Shown: positions 8,411 to 18,187, counted from the stretch's first letter. The stretch is DNA of 64,000 bases from Calditrichaceae bacterium (GCA_013360445.1 JABWBP010000009.1:59854-123853), one strand, 5' to 3'. The notes: a model not told the origin generated them from the letters alone. Numbers and translations: made by a program.

Positions 8411-9469
8411 CTACTCCAGAATCACTCCCCCGCCCAAACATACCGTTCCATCGTAAAAAACCGCGATCTGCCCGGGGGCGATACCCTTACGGTCCGGGCG
8501 CTCCATCTCGACCCGGGCAGTATTATCCTCCGTAAACTGCAAGCGGCAGTTAGAGATCGTCTCCCCGTGGCGAATTTTGACTTGCAGGTCTTCTTTCCCC
8601 GGTTTTTGGCCGGAAATCCAGTTAAAATTCCCCGTCTGGAAGCTGTCGCGGTATTTGTTCTCCATGTCGATCCGGCGAGAGACGTAAATGCGATTGTGGG
8701 GAATATCCTTTTTCACCACGTACCAGGGGCCCCCGGAAAGCCCCAACCCCTGGCGCTGGCCGATGGTGTAATAGTAATACCCGTTGTGCTCGCCTAATTT
8801 CTCCCCGCTATCCGCCTCGATAATATCCCCCTTTTGCACCCCTAAGTGCTCTTTGATGAAATCGGAAAATTTGATCTGCCCTAAGAAGCACAATCCCTGG
8901 CTGTCTCGGCGGGCTTGGGTGGGCAAGTTGAATTTGCGCGCCAGCTCCCGCACCTGCTTCTTGTTATAATCCCCTAAAGGGAAAAAAGCCCGGGAGAGCT
9001 GTTTCTGCCCCAGGTAGGCCAGGAAATAGGTCTGGTCTTTGATGGGATCGGGGGTGCGCTCCAGCACGTATTTGCCGTCGCGGAAACTCAGTTTGGCGTA
9101 GTGGCCGGAGGCGACCTTCTCGTAGGCGGGGTCGATTTTATCGTAAAACACCCCGAATTTGACCACGTTGTTACAGAACATATCCGGGTTAGGGGTGCGC
9201 CCGGCTTTGATCTCTGCAATGGTATAAGAAATGATGGTGTTCCAGTATTCGGTTTGCAGCGGCAGCACTTGCAGGGGAACCCCGGCCTGCTCGCAAACCG
9301 CCCGGCAGTATTTCAAATCTTCTTCCCAGGGACAATCGCCTAAGAAGGAGAATTCCTCTTGCAGCCAGATTTTCAGGTAAAAGGCGGTGAGGTCGTGGCC
9401 CTGTTCTTTCAATAACTGCAAGGCCACGGAGCTATCCACCCCGCCGGAAAGCAACATGGCAATCTTCAT
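8411..9469 (-). CDS. mnmA: tRNA-specific 2-thiouridylase MnmA
   Basis: This 352-residue enzyme makes 2-thiouridine at wobble position 34 of tRNA Lys/Glu/Gln. The PP-loop is MLLSGGVDSSVAL at the N-terminus. The catalytic cysteines are Cys99 (PNPDMFCNN) and Cys194 (DSQGLCFLG), with GLGLSGGPWYVV in the beta-barrel part. The N-terminal insert FLGDCPWEEDLKYC is somewhat longer than in E. coli. The start ATG 9469 gives the canonical MKIAMLLSGG; the upstream open frame to 9553 is not conserved in style. It ends 29 nt before the ECF sigma gene on the same strand, so they may be cotranscribed. Confidence 0.95.
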   Translation of the reverse strand: MKIAMLLSGGVDSSVALQLLKEQGHDLTAFYLKIWLQEEFSFLGDCPWEEDLKYCRAVCEQAGVPLQVLPLQTEYWNTIISYTIAEIKAGRTPNPDMFCNNVVKFGVFYDKIDPAYEKVASGHYAKLSFRDGKYVLERTPDPIKDQTYFLAYLGQKQLSRAFFPLGDYNKKQVRELARKFNLPTQARRDSQGLCFLGQIKFSDFIKEHLGVQKGDIIEADSGEKLGEHNGYYYYTIGQRQGLGLSGGPWYVVKKDIPHNRIYVSRRIDMENKYRDSFQTGNFNWISGQKPGKEDLQVKIRHGETISNCRLQFTEDNTARVEMERPDRKGIAPGQIAVFYDGTVCLGGGVILE

Positions 9470-9510
9470 TGTGCGGACTCGTTTTATTCCTGCCACTGCT
9501 CCCGCCCCCC

Positions 9511-9536
9511 GCAAAACTGAAGTTTTGCACTCCTGC
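9511..9536 (-). repeat. Short palindromic repeat (GCAAAACT family)
   Basis: GCAAAACT-GA-AGTTTTGC is followed by ACTCCTG. The same palindrome with the same flanking CAGGAGTG occurs twice at 54164-54263. It lies between mnmA and the secreted unknown and could form a 9-bp hairpin in RNA. Confidence 0.6.
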
Positions 9537-9571
9537 CCCTGCCAACTGCCCACTGTCCACTTCCCCGCGCG

Positions 9572-10720
9572 CTATTCCCGGTAAGAGTATTCCCGCACTT
9601 CCGGCCGGTTCCGGTCCCCGGAGCGGCAACTGCGATTGAATTCCGAGAGAAAATACCCCGCCAGCTCCCGGTCTCCAAAGGTATCTCCCAACCGGCGAAT
9701 CAGGTCGATGTATTGCGGGTAGGTATTCACGCTGAAAAGGTAGGGAGAATATAGATAGTTCAACAAAATATCCGGCGATTTATATTTTTCGAATTCCAAC
9801 AAATATTCTTTCCCATCTTTCAGGTTGTGGATTCGAACCTTTTCGATTCTCACCGGAACTTCCACGCTGTCTCGCTCGCGGCACAGGTAGGTTACCGCGG
9901 CGACCATCTTGAACTGGCTTTGCACCTGCAAGTCCTGCACCTGGTACACCAGAAAGGAAACCAGCTGCCGCTTTTTGCCGAGCGGTTTTTCATAGACCAG
10001 ATTTCCGCCCCCACTCTTCCGCCGTCCGAATCCGAATGCTTGCAGCGCCAATTGCTCAAGCTCTGCGTGCTCCCCGGCCGGTTGTTCATACCCGGCCGGC
10101 TTAACCTGGCCGCACCCGGTTCCGATGCTCCCCAATTCGATTCGCTGAATCCGGTAGCGGGGAAACGGCAAATCGGTGCGGGTGAGAACGCCCTGCCGGT
10201 CCAGATCGTGCAATTCATCCACGCTCATATAACCGGCCAGGGTATCCAGGGTATCGCTGGCAACCCGGATTCCCCGCAGGTTGATGAGCGCTTCTTCCTC
10301 AAAATTGATCATTTCGAACGCTTCCCCGGGGTCAACCTGCCACACCTGGGAGGAGTCGCTGCGCTCACACGCCGGGGTGCGGCACAACGCATAGGGGCAG
10401 TTGAAGATTACCTGGTGCCGCCCCACGCTCCGGCGAAAGGGTTGTTCGGATACCATTTCCTCCAACACCAGCACATCGACCCCGTCTTGCGTAGTAGCCG
10501 CCAGGTAATCCTGCGATCCGATCCGCACCCTGGCGTTGCGGTCCTGAATGAAAAGAAGATAGCGGGTGGGCATAAAAGTAGTGAGTTGGTAATATCCCCC
10601 CACCGGGGTTTGCGAGAGAGCGATGCTCCACTGTTTGGTATAATAAAAATCACCTTGCTGGGCCGCAACTCGCGCCGTCAAGAGAAAAATACTACCACAA
10701 AGAAACGTAAGCGGTCTCAT
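9572..10720 (-). CDS. Secreted protein of unknown function
   Basis: I do not recognise this 382-residue protein. The first 20 residues (MRPLTFLCGSIFLLTARVAA) are a clear signal peptide. The region after it (about 25-90, with GYYQLTTFMPTRYLLFI and VRIGSQDYLAATTQDGVDVL) has the look of an SH3-like beta domain. Eight cysteines are scattered (including CPYALC at about 108-113), which suggests extracytoplasmic disulphides. The C-terminal part contains DLIRRLGDTFGDRELAGYFL. It is separated from mnmA by about 100 nt, including a palindrome, and is followed upstream by a MITE-like element. It is probably a single-gene unit. Confidence 0.75.
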   Translation of the reverse strand: MRPLTFLCGSIFLLTARVAAQQGDFYYTKQWSIALSQTPVGGYYQLTTFMPTRYLLFIQDRNARVRIGSQDYLAATTQDGVDVLVLEEMVSEQPFRRSVGRHQVIFNCPYALCRTPACERSDSSQVWQVDPGEAFEMINFEEEALINLRGIRVASDTLDTLAGYMSVDELHDLDRQGVLTRTDLPFPRYRIQRIELGSIGTGCGQVKPAGYEQPAGEHAELEQLALQAFGFGRRKSGGGNLVYEKPLGKKRQLVSFLVYQVQDLQVQSQFKMVAAVTYLCRERDSVEVPVRIEKVRIHNLKDGKEYLLEFEKYKSPDILLNYLYSPYLFSVNTYPQYIDLIRRLGDTFGDRELAGYFLSEFNRSCRSGDRNRPEVREYSYRE

Positions 10721-10793
10721 AAGCCAGAAACTCCAATCCCACTATATTCCGGGCAGCGCTAAGAGAGTACTGAAATTATACTGATCCGTGTCC

Positions 10794-11001
10794 TATCACC
10801 TGACATATGAGAATTTCTGATATCAAGTGGTCTCCTTCCCGCTCTTAACCTCACCTATCCCCACCCGCCCGCCTTTGGCGGACACCCTCCCCTTCCCTCT
10901 CCTGCAGGGAGAGGGAAGGGGAGGGTTGGGGAGGGGTTGGGTGAGGTTAAAGTGGCGCTGAAACCACGTATTTCCTGATAATTCTCAAATATCACGTAAT
11001 A
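10794..11001. mobile_element. MITE-like palindromic element
   Basis: This 208-bp non-coding element fills most of the 10721-11034 spacer. Its ends are imperfect terminal inverted repeats of about 22 bp (TATCACCTGACATATGAGAA against TATTACGTGATATTTGAGAA read inward). The core is a perfect 18-bp stem, CCCTCCCCTTCCCTCTCC at 10885-10902, closing a 5-nt loop. Between core and ends, TTAACCTCACC pairs with GGTGAGGTTAA. No transposase is present and I see no clear target-site duplication. Confidence 0.55.
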
Positions 11002-11034
11002 GTACATACTAAACCGTATCAAACCGGCCGGGGG

Positions 11035-11445
11035 CTATTTCTCATAAACGAACTCGTAGGTCAATTCGGCGCTTTTGCGCAGCATCTCCGACACTCCGCA
11101 GTACTGTTCCTGGGAGAGTTCGATGGCTCTCTGCAGCTTCTCCTCCGGAATCTCGCCTTTTACAAGGTATTTCAGGTGGATTTTTTTGAAAACTTTAGGA
11201 GGTTGCTCGCTCTGCTGCGCTTCCACTTCCACGCGCAGGCCTTCCGGCAGGGCGCGCATTTTTCCCAAAATGGAGATGACGTCCATCGCCGTGCAGCCGG
11301 CCAGCCCGCTGAGCACCAGTTCTTTGGGGCTTTGGGCGCTTTCATCGCCGCCGGCCGCTTTTTTACCGTCGATTTCTACCGTGCGCCCGGCAGAATTGGC
11401 GCTCACGAATTTTAATTTGCCTTTCCAGGTTGCGGTAACGTTCAT
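11035..11445 (-). CDS. OsmC-family peroxiredoxin-like protein
   Basis: This 136-residue protein matches the OsmC/Ohr fold: an N-terminal TATWKGKLKF strand, SPKELVLSGLAGCTAMDVIS carrying the first catalytic Cys, and SQEQYCGVSEMLRK carrying the second. These proteins reduce organic hydroperoxides with a two-Cys mechanism, although many members are uncharacterised. ATG 11445 was chosen; TTG 11460 is in frame. It begins 26 nt after hutU on the same strand and is likely the last gene of the GHL10-hutU-OsmC group. Confidence 0.88.
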   Translation of the reverse strand: MNVTATWKGKLKFVSANSAGRTVEIDGKKAAGGDESAQSPKELVLSGLAGCTAMDVISILGKMRALPEGLRVEVEAQQSEQPPKVFKKIHLKYLVKGEIPEEKLQRAIELSQEQYCGVSEMLRKSAELTYEFVYEK

Positions 11446-11471
11446 GTTCAACACTTTCAATTATAGATGCA

Positions 11472-13127
11472 TTAACATTTCCTCAGCATGGGTAATTTGA
11501 GGCCGGTTTTTTTGGCGAAGGCTATCGCCTCCTCGTAGCCGGCGTCGGCGTGGCGCATCACCCCGGTTCCGGGATCGTTGGTGAGCACCCGCTCGATCCG
11601 GCGGGCGGTCTCTTCGCTGCCGTCCGCCACCATTACCACCCCGGAGTGCTGGGAGTAGCCGATTCCCACCCCCCCGCCGTGGTGCATGGACACCCAGGAA
11701 GCGCCCGAGGCGACGTTCAACATGCCGTTCAGCAACGGCCAGTCGGCAATGGCGTCGCTGCCGTCCTGCATCGCTTCGGTTTCCCGGTTGGGAGAGGCTA
11801 CCGAACCGCAATCTAAATGGTCGCGCCCGATCACGATCGGAGCTTTCAGTTCTCCCTTCCTGACCAGCTCGTTCATCGCCAGGCCCATTTTGGCGCGCTC
11901 CCCGTAGCCGAGCCAGCAAATCCGCGAGGGCAACCCCTGGAATTTCACTCTTTTCTGCGCCATGTCGATCCAGCGCAGCAGCGGTTTATCCCCGGGGAAT
12001 AGTTCTTTCACCAACTCGTCGGTGCGATAAATATCCTGCGGGTCGCCGGAGAGCGCCGCCCAGCGGAACGGCCCTTTGCCTGCGCAGAAGAGCGGGCGAA
12101 TGTACGCGGGAACGAATCCGGGATAGTCGAAGGCTTTTTCCACCCCGGCTTTGACGGCCTGCCCGCGCAGGTTGTTGCCGTAGTCGAACACCTCCGCACC
12201 GGACTTTTGCATGTCTAACATGGCCTGACAATGCGCAGCCATGGATTTCATGGCCAGGTGGATATACTTTTCCGGGTCGGTTTTGCGCAGTTCCAGGGCC
12301 GCGGGATAAGGGATTCCGTGCGGCACGTAGCCGTTCAACTCGTCGTGGGCGGAGGTCTGGTCGGTAACGATGTCCGGCGTAATCTTGCGTTTCACCAGTT
12401 CCGGGAAAACATCCGCCGCGTTCCCCGGCAAACCCACGGAAAGGGGGTGCCGGGCTTCTTTCGCCTGCATCACCATTTGCAAAGCTTCATCTAAATTGGC
12501 GGCCATTTTATCCAGGTAGCGCGTTTCCAAACGGCGGCGAATGCGCTGTTCATCCACCTCCACGATGAGCGCCGCCCCGTTATTCATGGTCACCGCCAGG
12601 GGCTGTGCGCCGCCCATCCCGCCTAACCCGGCGGTGAGCGTGAAGGTGCCGGCCAGGTCGCCGTTGAAGCGCTTGCGGGCGATGGCCGCAAAGGTTTCGT
12701 AAGTGCCCTGCAGAATCCCCTGGGTGCCGATGTAGATCCAACTGCCCGCGGTCATTTGCCCGAACATGATCAGGCCCTTTTTCTCTAATTCCCGGAACAC
12801 CTCCCAACTGGCCCACCGCCCTACCAGGTTGGAGTTGGCGATGAGCACACGCGGCGCATAGATATGGGTTTTGAATATCCCGACCGGTTTGCCGCTTTGC
12901 ACTAACAGGGTCTCGTCATTTTCTAAGCTCCTCAAGGAAGCGACGATGGCCTCGAACGCCGGCCAGTTCCGCGCCGCTTTCCCGGAGCCGCCGTAAACGA
13001 TCAACTCCTGCGGATTTTCTGCAACCTCGGGATCGAGATTGTTCATTAACATGCGCAGGGCGGCCTCCTGGTGCCAGCCCTTGCAAGTCATCTGGCTGCC
13101 CCTGGGCGCGCGAATCTCCCGTTTCAT
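11472..13127 (-). CDS. hutU: Urocanate hydratase
   Basis: This 551-residue urocanase converts urocanate to imidazolonepropionate in histidine degradation, using tightly bound NAD+. Characteristic segments are [55 protein letters not shown] and, near the C-terminus, [16 protein letters not shown] and [20 protein letters not shown]. Length is normal. Its ATG overlaps the stop of the GHL10 gene (ATGA). No hutH, hutI or hutG is in the window, so the rest of the pathway must be elsewhere or absent. Confidence 0.97.
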   Translation of the reverse strand: MKREIRAPRGSQMTCKGWHQEAALRMLMNNLDPEVAENPQELIVYGGSGKAARNWPAFEAIVASLRSLENDETLLVQSGKPVGIFKTHIYAPRVLIANSNLVGRWASWEVFRELEKKGLIMFGQMTAGSWIYIGTQGILQGTYETFAAIARKRFNGDLAGTFTLTAGLGGMGGAQPLAVTMNNGAALIVEVDEQRIRRRLETRYLDKMAANLDEALQMVMQAKEARHPLSVGLPGNAADVFPELVKRKITPDIVTDQTSAHDELNGYVPHGIPYPAALELRKTDPEKYIHLAMKSMAAHCQAMLDMQKSGAEVFDYGNNLRGQAVKAGVEKAFDYPGFVPAYIRPLFCAGKGPFRWAALSGDPQDIYRTDELVKELFPGDKPLLRWIDMAQKRVKFQGLPSRICWLGYGERAKMGLAMNELVRKGELKAPIVIGRDHLDCGSVASPNRETEAMQDGSDAIADWPLLNGMLNVASGASWVSMHHGGGVGIGYSQHSGVVMVADGSEETARRIERVLTNDPGTGVMRHADAGYEEAIAFAKKTGLKLPMLRKC

Positions 13128-14293
13128 GGTTTTTTCTCCGGCTTTAAGATTTTGTTGGCGTACAATCGTTGCAATTTTTTATCCCTGGCAATCTGGTCAT
13201 ACGAAAAATATACAAACCCCGACAGGTCAAGGTTCGTGATCACCCGGGTTTTGTAGATCACCGACTCGGGGGGCTGGTTGTAAAGCGAAATACCCATTAA
13301 GATGCCCCCCGGATCGCCGGATTTGAGGATGGTTTCGGTGCGCCCCAAGAATTCGGGATTTGCGGGGGTATAATTCATCGGCAATGCCCAATCCAGCCAC
13401 TTCTCTCTCAGCCAGCGATCCCATTCCTGGTAATATTGCCAGTAGGCTTTGCTCAAATCCGGTTTCACCGCGGCGGAAATGATGATGCCCGGGTAACGGC
13501 TGCGCAGCTGCCCGCTCAGGGATTTCACAAACCCGGATAGCCCGCTGCGCAGGAATTTCGCCCAGCGGTTGAAAAAAATATCGTAGCCGGTATTGCCGAA
13601 GTTTGCCACGAAAACCGCGGCGTCGCGTTTGAAATCGAGCGGGTCTAAAAAATATTTTTCCTTGAAACTGGTCCGCACCACCGGGTTGAAATCAAAATCA
13701 TATCCCGGGAAGCGAATATAGTCCAGATGCAGCCCGTCCACCCGGTAGCGGGAGAGAAGATCCTCCACTACCTCTAAAATATACTGCTGCACCTCGGGAA
13801 TCATGGGGGAGAGGTACAACCCCTCTTCATTCCGCCGCCCGGAAAAATTGGTATCGGGTATTTCCGGGTTGTAATGAACCGGGTAAACGATCCACTCCGG
13901 GCGCCGGTGCACCAGGTGTTGCGGGGATTTGGGCAACACCGGGCTGCTCCACAGGTAGAATACATTCACCCAGGCATGGATTCGCAGGGAATAGTCAGCG
14001 GCTTTAGCTTTCGCCAGCAGGTACGCCAGGGGATCAAATCCCTCTTCTAACCCTTCCGCCGGGGGTTCGTAATTGCTGCGATAGTAAGCATCGCCGCGCC
14101 CGCGAACCTGCACGAACAGATCCGTAAAATGGTAGCGGGCGGCAAACGCCAGCATGGAATCGATGCTCTCCGGGCGGTTGAGGTTATGGCGAACCACCCA
14201 CAGCCCCCGCACCTTTTCGGCGGGGCGATCCGCGTGCAGCGTTTCCGCCGACAGAATCAGGAGGAATATCACCAGGCAATTCAGAATCTTCAC
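13124..14293 (-). CDS. Secreted glycosyl-hydrolase-like family 10 (GHL10) protein
   Basis: This protein of about 389 residues starts with a signal peptide ([21 protein letters not shown]). It then shows the GHL10/DUF187 TIM-barrel pattern: [41 protein letters not shown], the motif [12 protein letters not shown] around residues 186-197, and [10 protein letters not shown]. The family is thought to act on cell-wall or extracellular carbohydrate, but the substrate is not known. GTG 14293 is preferred because AGGTGG lies 5 nt upstream; the frame opens at TTG 14323. It overlaps hutU by four bases, an unexpected pairing. Confidence 0.87.
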   Translation of the reverse strand: MKILNCLVIFLLILSAETLHADRPAEKVRGLWVVRHNLNRPESIDSMLAFAARYHFTDLFVQVRGRGDAYYRSNYEPPAEGLEEGFDPLAYLLAKAKAADYSLRIHAWVNVFYLWSSPVLPKSPQHLVHRRPEWIVYPVHYNPEIPDTNFSGRRNEEGLYLSPMIPEVQQYILEVVEDLLSRYRVDGLHLDYIRFPGYDFDFNPVVRTSFKEKYFLDPLDFKRDAAVFVANFGNTGYDIFFNRWAKFLRSGLSGFVKSLSGQLRSRYPGIIISAAVKPDLSKAYWQYYQEWDRWLREKWLDWALPMNYTPANPEFLGRTETILKSGDPGGILMGISLYNQPPESVIYKTRVITNLDLSGFVYFSYDQIARDKKLQRLYANKILKPEKKP

Positions 14294-14457
14294 CACACCC
14301 ACCTGTGCTATCAGGAGAGCCAAAACCAGGCTTCACGGGTTGAATTCCGGGCAGCAGGTTTTACGTTGTTCCGGGGACCTGGCTTTGGGCTCCTGGCTCT
14401 TATACCGTTACATGGCAATAATAGGAATTTTAGGGGTCGTATTCAATACTTTAAAAT

Positions 14458-14497
14458 GAAAAGCGGCACCCGGTTTCCCGGGCACCGCTTTTTTTAG
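14458..14497 (-). terminator. Rho-independent terminator of the ribosomal supercluster
   Basis: The stem AAGCGG..CCCGG pairs with CCGGG..CCGCTT around a 4-nt loop, with a 2x2 internal mismatch. T-rich sequence follows on both sides (CTTTTCATTTT on the minus strand), so it may work in both directions. It lies about 70 nt beyond the rplQ stop and marks the end of the 33-kb cluster. Confidence 0.8.
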
Positions 14498-14564
14498 GAG
14501 GGGGTCATCAGTCAATACATCGAGGGGTTTGGCAATCGGTTTGCTTAGCCACAACCGCCCCGTA

Positions 14565-15218
14565 TTATTTCTTATCTTCCGAAGAATCCTCTTCTTTCGA
14601 TTTTTTAGAGGGTTTTTTCTTCTTCTGATCTGTCTTCGCCGCGGGCGCTTCTTCTTCGCTCTTTTTGCCAGCCGATTTGGCTTTTTTCTTTTTCGGTTCT
14701 TCAGCAGGTTCGGCAGTTTCTTCCGGCGCGGCCTCTTCTGCCCGCGCGGCCTCTTCCGCTTCTTCGGCTTCTTTTGCCCGGGCTTCCTCAGCAGCTTTTT
14801 TCTTATCGGCTCGCTGCTGGCGCCGTTTTTTCTTTTCCGCTTCTTCTTCCATAATCAACTGCTCGAAGCCGACCAACTGTACGATCGACATCATCGCGCC
14901 GTCTCCCCGCCGCTGGCCCAGTTTGACCACCCGGGTATATCCGCCGCTGCGCCCCTCGAACTTTTCAACGATTTCATCGAACAGTTTTTTCACCAGGGCG
15001 CGATTCTGCAAAAATTTGAAAACCAGCCGCCGGCTATGCACCGAATTCTCTTTCGCATAGGTAATCAATCGCTCCACGTACTGTTGCAACGCTTTGGCCT
15101 TGGCCAGGGTGGTACGAATTTGATGATGTTCGATCAGCCCCGATGCAAGATTCCGTAAAGTTGACTGGCGATGATCAGGGGTCCTTCCGATTTTTTTCAC
15201 TTTTTTGCGATGCCGCAT
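14565..15218 (-). CDS. rplQ: 50S ribosomal protein L17 with long charged C-terminal tail
   Basis: Residues 1-122 are a normal L17 (MRHRKKVKKIGRTPDHR, then NLASGLIEHHQIRTTLAKAK). L17 sits at the exit-tunnel side of the large subunit. Residues 123-217 form an unusual tail made almost only of Glu, Lys and Ala with a few Ser and Pro, probably a single charged helix or a disordered arm. Typical bacterial L17 is 115-130 residues. It is the last gene of the supercluster, 34 nt after rpoA. Confidence 0.96.
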   Translation of the reverse strand: MRHRKKVKKIGRTPDHRQSTLRNLASGLIEHHQIRTTLAKAKALQQYVERLITYAKENSVHSRRLVFKFLQNRALVKKLFDEIVEKFEGRSGGYTRVVKLGQRRGDGAMMSIVQLVGFEQLIMEEEAEKKKRRQQRADKKKAAEEARAKEAEEAEEAARAEEAAPEETAEPAEEPKKKKAKSAGKKSEEEAPAAKTDQKKKKPSKKSKEEDSSEDKK

Positions 15219-15252
15219 TTTTCATTCTCCGTCTGGTTTCGGCGTTTCAATT

Positions 15253-16236
15253 TTACTCATCGCCCTTCAGGTATTTATCCACGTCCATGCCAAAATACAA
15301 TCCTTTTCGTTCCAGGATCTCCTGGATTTCCTGAAGCGATTTTCTTCCAAAGTTACGGAATTTCAGCAGCTCCGACTCGTCCAAACGCACCAGGTCGCCA
15401 ATGGTCTTGATATTGGCGTTTTTCAGGCAGTTGTGGGAACGCACCGAAAGCTCCAACTCATCCACGTTCATCTTCAGCAGCTTTTTGATGCGCAAGACCT
15501 CTTCGTCGATCTCCTGGGTTTCTTCCTCTTCCGGCTCGAAATCGAAGTTGATAAAGAGCTGCACGTGATCTTTGAGTATCTTTCCGGCAAAGGTGAGGGC
15601 GTCATCGGGAGTGATGCTGCCGTCGGTTTTGATCTCCAGGATCAGTTTTTCGTAGTCGGTGCGCTGCCCGACCCGGACGTTTTCCACGTCAAAGCGCACG
15701 TTCAGGATCGGGGAGAAGATCGAATCGATGGAGATGAGACCAATCGAGGCTTCCAGGGGTTTGTTCTCTTCCGATGATACGTACCCGCGCCCTTTTCCCA
15801 CCCGGATTTCCATCTCGAAGTCGGCTTTATTGTTCAGGGTGGCGAGGTGCAAATCCGGATTCAGCACCTCGAAATCGGTGGTGTACTTTTCCAGGTCGCC
15901 GGCCTTGAACTCGCCGGGGCCTTTCAGCCGTAAGGTTACCTTATCGGGGCGTTTGTTCAACAGTTTAATGCGCACTTCTTTCAGGTTCAGAATGATATTG
16001 GTAAGATCTTCCTTGACCCCATCGATATTGGAAAATTCATGCTGAACCCCGTCAATCCGGATACCGGTGATCGCCGCTCCCTGAATGGAGGATAACAGCA
16101 CTCTTCGGAATACATTCCCCAGGGTTACCCCAAACCCTCTCTCCAGGGGTTGAACAATGAACCGCCCGAAAGTAGTGGAATAACTGGATTCATCCAGCTC
16201 TACTTTTTCCGGCATTAATAAGTTTGCAAAATTCAT
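15253..16236 (-). CDS. rpoA: RNA polymerase alpha subunit
   Basis: This 327-residue alpha subunit has the N-terminal assembly domain (PLERGFGVTLGNVFRRVLLS, residues about 31-50) and the C-terminal domain with helix-hairpin-helix motifs (RSHNCLKNANIKTIGDLV and KFRNFGRKSLQEIQEIL) that contacts UP elements and activators. Length is normal. It lies in the conserved order rpsM-rpsK-rpsD-rpoA-rplQ. Confidence 0.98.
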   Translation of the reverse strand: MNFANLLMPEKVELDESSYSTTFGRFIVQPLERGFGVTLGNVFRRVLLSSIQGAAITGIRIDGVQHEFSNIDGVKEDLTNIILNLKEVRIKLLNKRPDKVTLRLKGPGEFKAGDLEKYTTDFEVLNPDLHLATLNNKADFEMEIRVGKGRGYVSSEENKPLEASIGLISIDSIFSPILNVRFDVENVRVGQRTDYEKLILEIKTDGSITPDDALTFAGKILKDHVQLFINFDFEPEEEETQEIDEEVLRIKKLLKMNVDELELSVRSHNCLKNANIKTIGDLVRLDESELLKFRNFGRKSLQEIQEILERKGLYFGMDVDKYLKGDE

Positions 16237-16296
16237 AGAACTCCCAAAGAAGTTTTTCGCTTCTGTGATTTAATATGTATTATTTCGGCAACATTT

Positions 16297-16926
16297 TTAC
16301 TTAGAGTACAATTCCACGATCAGGTTTTCCTGAATCTGGATGGGAATATCCTGCCGGGAAGGCTTCTCCATAAATTGCCCTTCCATTTTCGCCTTATCCA
16401 CCCGCAGCCAGGGCATGATCGCTTCGTCTTTCAGCCGGCGCATGGCGTCGTGTATCACCACCAACTTCCGGCTTTTCTCCCTGACCGCCACCAGGTCCCC
16501 CGGCTTGAGCAGGTAAGACGGAACATTTACCGGTCTGCCGTTTACGGTAAAATGGCGGTGCAGAATGAGCTGCCGGGCGGCGTTCCGTGAAGCCGCAAAC
16601 CCCAGGCGGAAGATCACGTTATCCAACCGGCTTTCCAGCACCTGCAAAAGGTTTTCCCCGGTGATCCCTTTCTGGCGGGTCGCTTTTTGGTAATAATTCC
16701 TGAATTGGGATTCCAGCACCCCATAGATGCGCTTGACCTTTTGCTTTTCCCGCAACTGAATTCCGTATTCGGATAATTTCGACCGCCGGGTCAGCCCGTG
16801 TTGCCCGGGGGTGTAGGAACGTTTTTCAAAAGCACATTTAGCGCTGAGGCAGCGGGATCCCTTTAAAAAGAGCTTTTCGCCCTCGCGCCGGCAGAGTTTA
16901 CAAACTGGGCCTGTATAACGCGCCAT
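16297..16926 (-). CDS. rpsD: 30S ribosomal protein S4, zinc-binding form
   Basis: This 209-residue S4 begins MARYTGPVCKLCRREGEKL. Cysteines 9, 12, 26 and 31 (VCKLC and RCLSAKC) form the zinc site of the C+ version. The S4 RNA-binding domain follows (LESRLDNVIFRLGFAASRNA, about 95-115). S4 is a primary 16S-binding protein and in many bacteria a repressor of the alpha operon; I did not identify such a site here. Confidence 0.98.
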   Translation of the reverse strand: MARYTGPVCKLCRREGEKLFLKGSRCLSAKCAFEKRSYTPGQHGLTRRSKLSEYGIQLREKQKVKRIYGVLESQFRNYYQKATRQKGITGENLLQVLESRLDNVIFRLGFAASRNAARQLILHRHFTVNGRPVNVPSYLLKPGDLVAVREKSRKLVVIHDAMRRLKDEAIMPWLRVDKAKMEGQFMEKPSRQDIPIQIQENLIVELYSK

Positions 16927-16960
16927 TCATGTTCTCCATTCTATAACGATTGATTCTTTT

Positions 16961-16998
16961 TTATCGCGTTTCACGCATTACGTTTTACGTCATGCAAA
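16961..16998. repeat. Degenerate word repeat (ACG-rich) between rpsD and rpsK
   Basis: The spacer reads as variations on CACGCATTACG and TTTTACGTC. The same words occur at 27403-27465 and 58900-59152. No promoter or gene is evident. Confidence 0.5.
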
Positions 16999-17040
16999 TT
17001 TTACTTCCCGTATTTGCGATGCGCTGATCATAAAACCGAA

Positions 17041-17430
17041 TTACACCCGGCGTTTTTTGGGCGGCCGGCACCCGTTGTGCGGAATCGGCGTCACGTCTTT
17101 GATCGACATAATTTCCAATCCGGCTGCCTGCAGGGAGCGGATGGCCGCTTCACGGCCCCCCCCGGGTCCCTTTACTTCTACGTCCACCTTGCGCAGACCC
17201 AATTCTATGGCTTCTTTGGCAGCGTTTTCCGCGGCCATTTGCGCGGCAAAGGGGGTATTCTTGCGCGAGCCTTTGAAACCTACTTTCCCGGCCGTGGACC
17301 AGGAAATTACGTTTCCGCTCTGATCTGTCAACGTCACATTGGTGTTATTGAAAGTGGACCGGATATGCGCTACACCGTGGGCGTCCACTTGATCTTTTTT
17401 CTTCCGAACTGTGCGTCCTTTTTTAGCCAA
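17041..17430 (-). CDS. rpsK: 30S ribosomal protein S11
   Basis: This 129-residue S11 has the typical core [20 protein letters not shown], the [15 protein letters not shown] helix and the C-terminus [16 protein letters not shown]. It sits on the small-subunit platform near the mRNA exit. It is separated from rpsM by 109 nt. Confidence 0.98.
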   Translation of the reverse strand: MAKKGRTVRKKKDQVDAHGVAHIRSTFNNTNVTLTDQSGNVISWSTAGKVGFKGSRKNTPFAAQMAAENAAKEAIELGLRKVDVEVKGPGGGREAAIRSLQAAGLEIMSIKDVTPIPHNGCRPPKKRRV

Positions 17431-17539
17431 GGCGCTTTCCTCCTGGATTGAACTTCTATTATGCTACGCTAACCTGTAACTGTATCCATATTTTTTCTAT
17501 GCTGATAAAATGATCAGCGAAAACGACTGAGCGAAAACT

Positions 17540-17908
17540 CTATTTCTTTTTCTTCATAATAGAACGGCGGCGGCCCTTGCGGGTTCGGGCATTGGTAGAA
17601 GTACGCTGGCCGCGCACCGGCAGTCCCAATTTGTGGCGAACGCCGCGGTAACAGCCGATGTCGATCAGGCGCTTGATATTCATATTCACTTCCGCCTTCA
17701 GCGCGCCTTCCACTTTACGCTTCTGCTGAATATTTTCCCGGATTTTCCGCACCTGGTCGTCGGTCAGCTCGTGCACCCGGATATGCGGATCTACACCGGT
17801 TTCTTCACAGATTTTCCGCGCGACCGCGCGCCCAATGCCGAAGATGTAGGTTAAACCGATGCCCACCTGTTTATTCTTGGGTAAATCTACACCGACAATA
17901 CGTGCCAA
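17540..17908 (-). CDS. rpsM: 30S ribosomal protein S13
   Basis: This 122-residue S13 ([20 protein letters not shown], then [19 protein letters not shown]) lies in the subunit head and contacts P-site tRNA. The start codon is TTG at 17908, well supported by AGGAGG 6-7 nt upstream and by family alignment; there is no suitable ATG. Confidence 0.97.
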   Translation of the reverse strand: MARIVGVDLPKNKQVGIGLTYIFGIGRAVARKICEETGVDPHIRVHELTDDQVRKIRENIQQKRKVEGALKAEVNMNIKRLIDIGCYRGVRHKLGLPVRGQRTSTNARTRKGRRRSIMKKKK

Positions 17909-17962
17909 AGTTGCCTCCTGAAATTCCTGGATAATTAAATTTTAGCCATTTGCGCTTCGCGC

Positions 17963-18040
17963 GTCATTATAACCATCAATGACAATTAATGACTCAATGA
18001 CGATTAATGACCATTAATGCCGCCATGACCGCCAATGGCT
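17963..18040. repeat. Degenerate ATGAC/ATTAATG word repeat
   Basis: The rpsM-rpmJ spacer is built of imperfect tandem copies such as CATCAATGACAATTAATGAC, with unit about 10-13 nt. I see no coding potential. Confidence 0.6.
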
Positions 18041-18058
18041 CCCCTGGCGGCGCAGCCG

Positions 18059-18175
18059 CTACCCCTGCCGTTGTTTATGGCGTTTATTTTTCTTGCAAAT
18101 CACCCGCACCACGCCTTTGCGGCGGATAATTTTACAACTATCACAGCGCTTTTTTACCGACGCTTGTACTTTCAT
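18059..18175 (-). CDS. rpmJ: 50S ribosomal protein L36, zinc-binding form
   Basis: This 38-residue protein begins [20 protein letters not shown] and ends [10 protein letters not shown]. Cys11, Cys14 and Cys27 with the following His give the C-x2-C-x12-C-x4-H zinc site of the C+ form. It is 12 nt after infA, the usual infA-rpmJ-rpsM order. Confidence 0.97.
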   Translation of the reverse strand: MKVQASVKKRCDSCKIIRRKGVVRVICKKNKRHKQRQG

Positions 18176-18187
18176 GGCCCATCCTTC

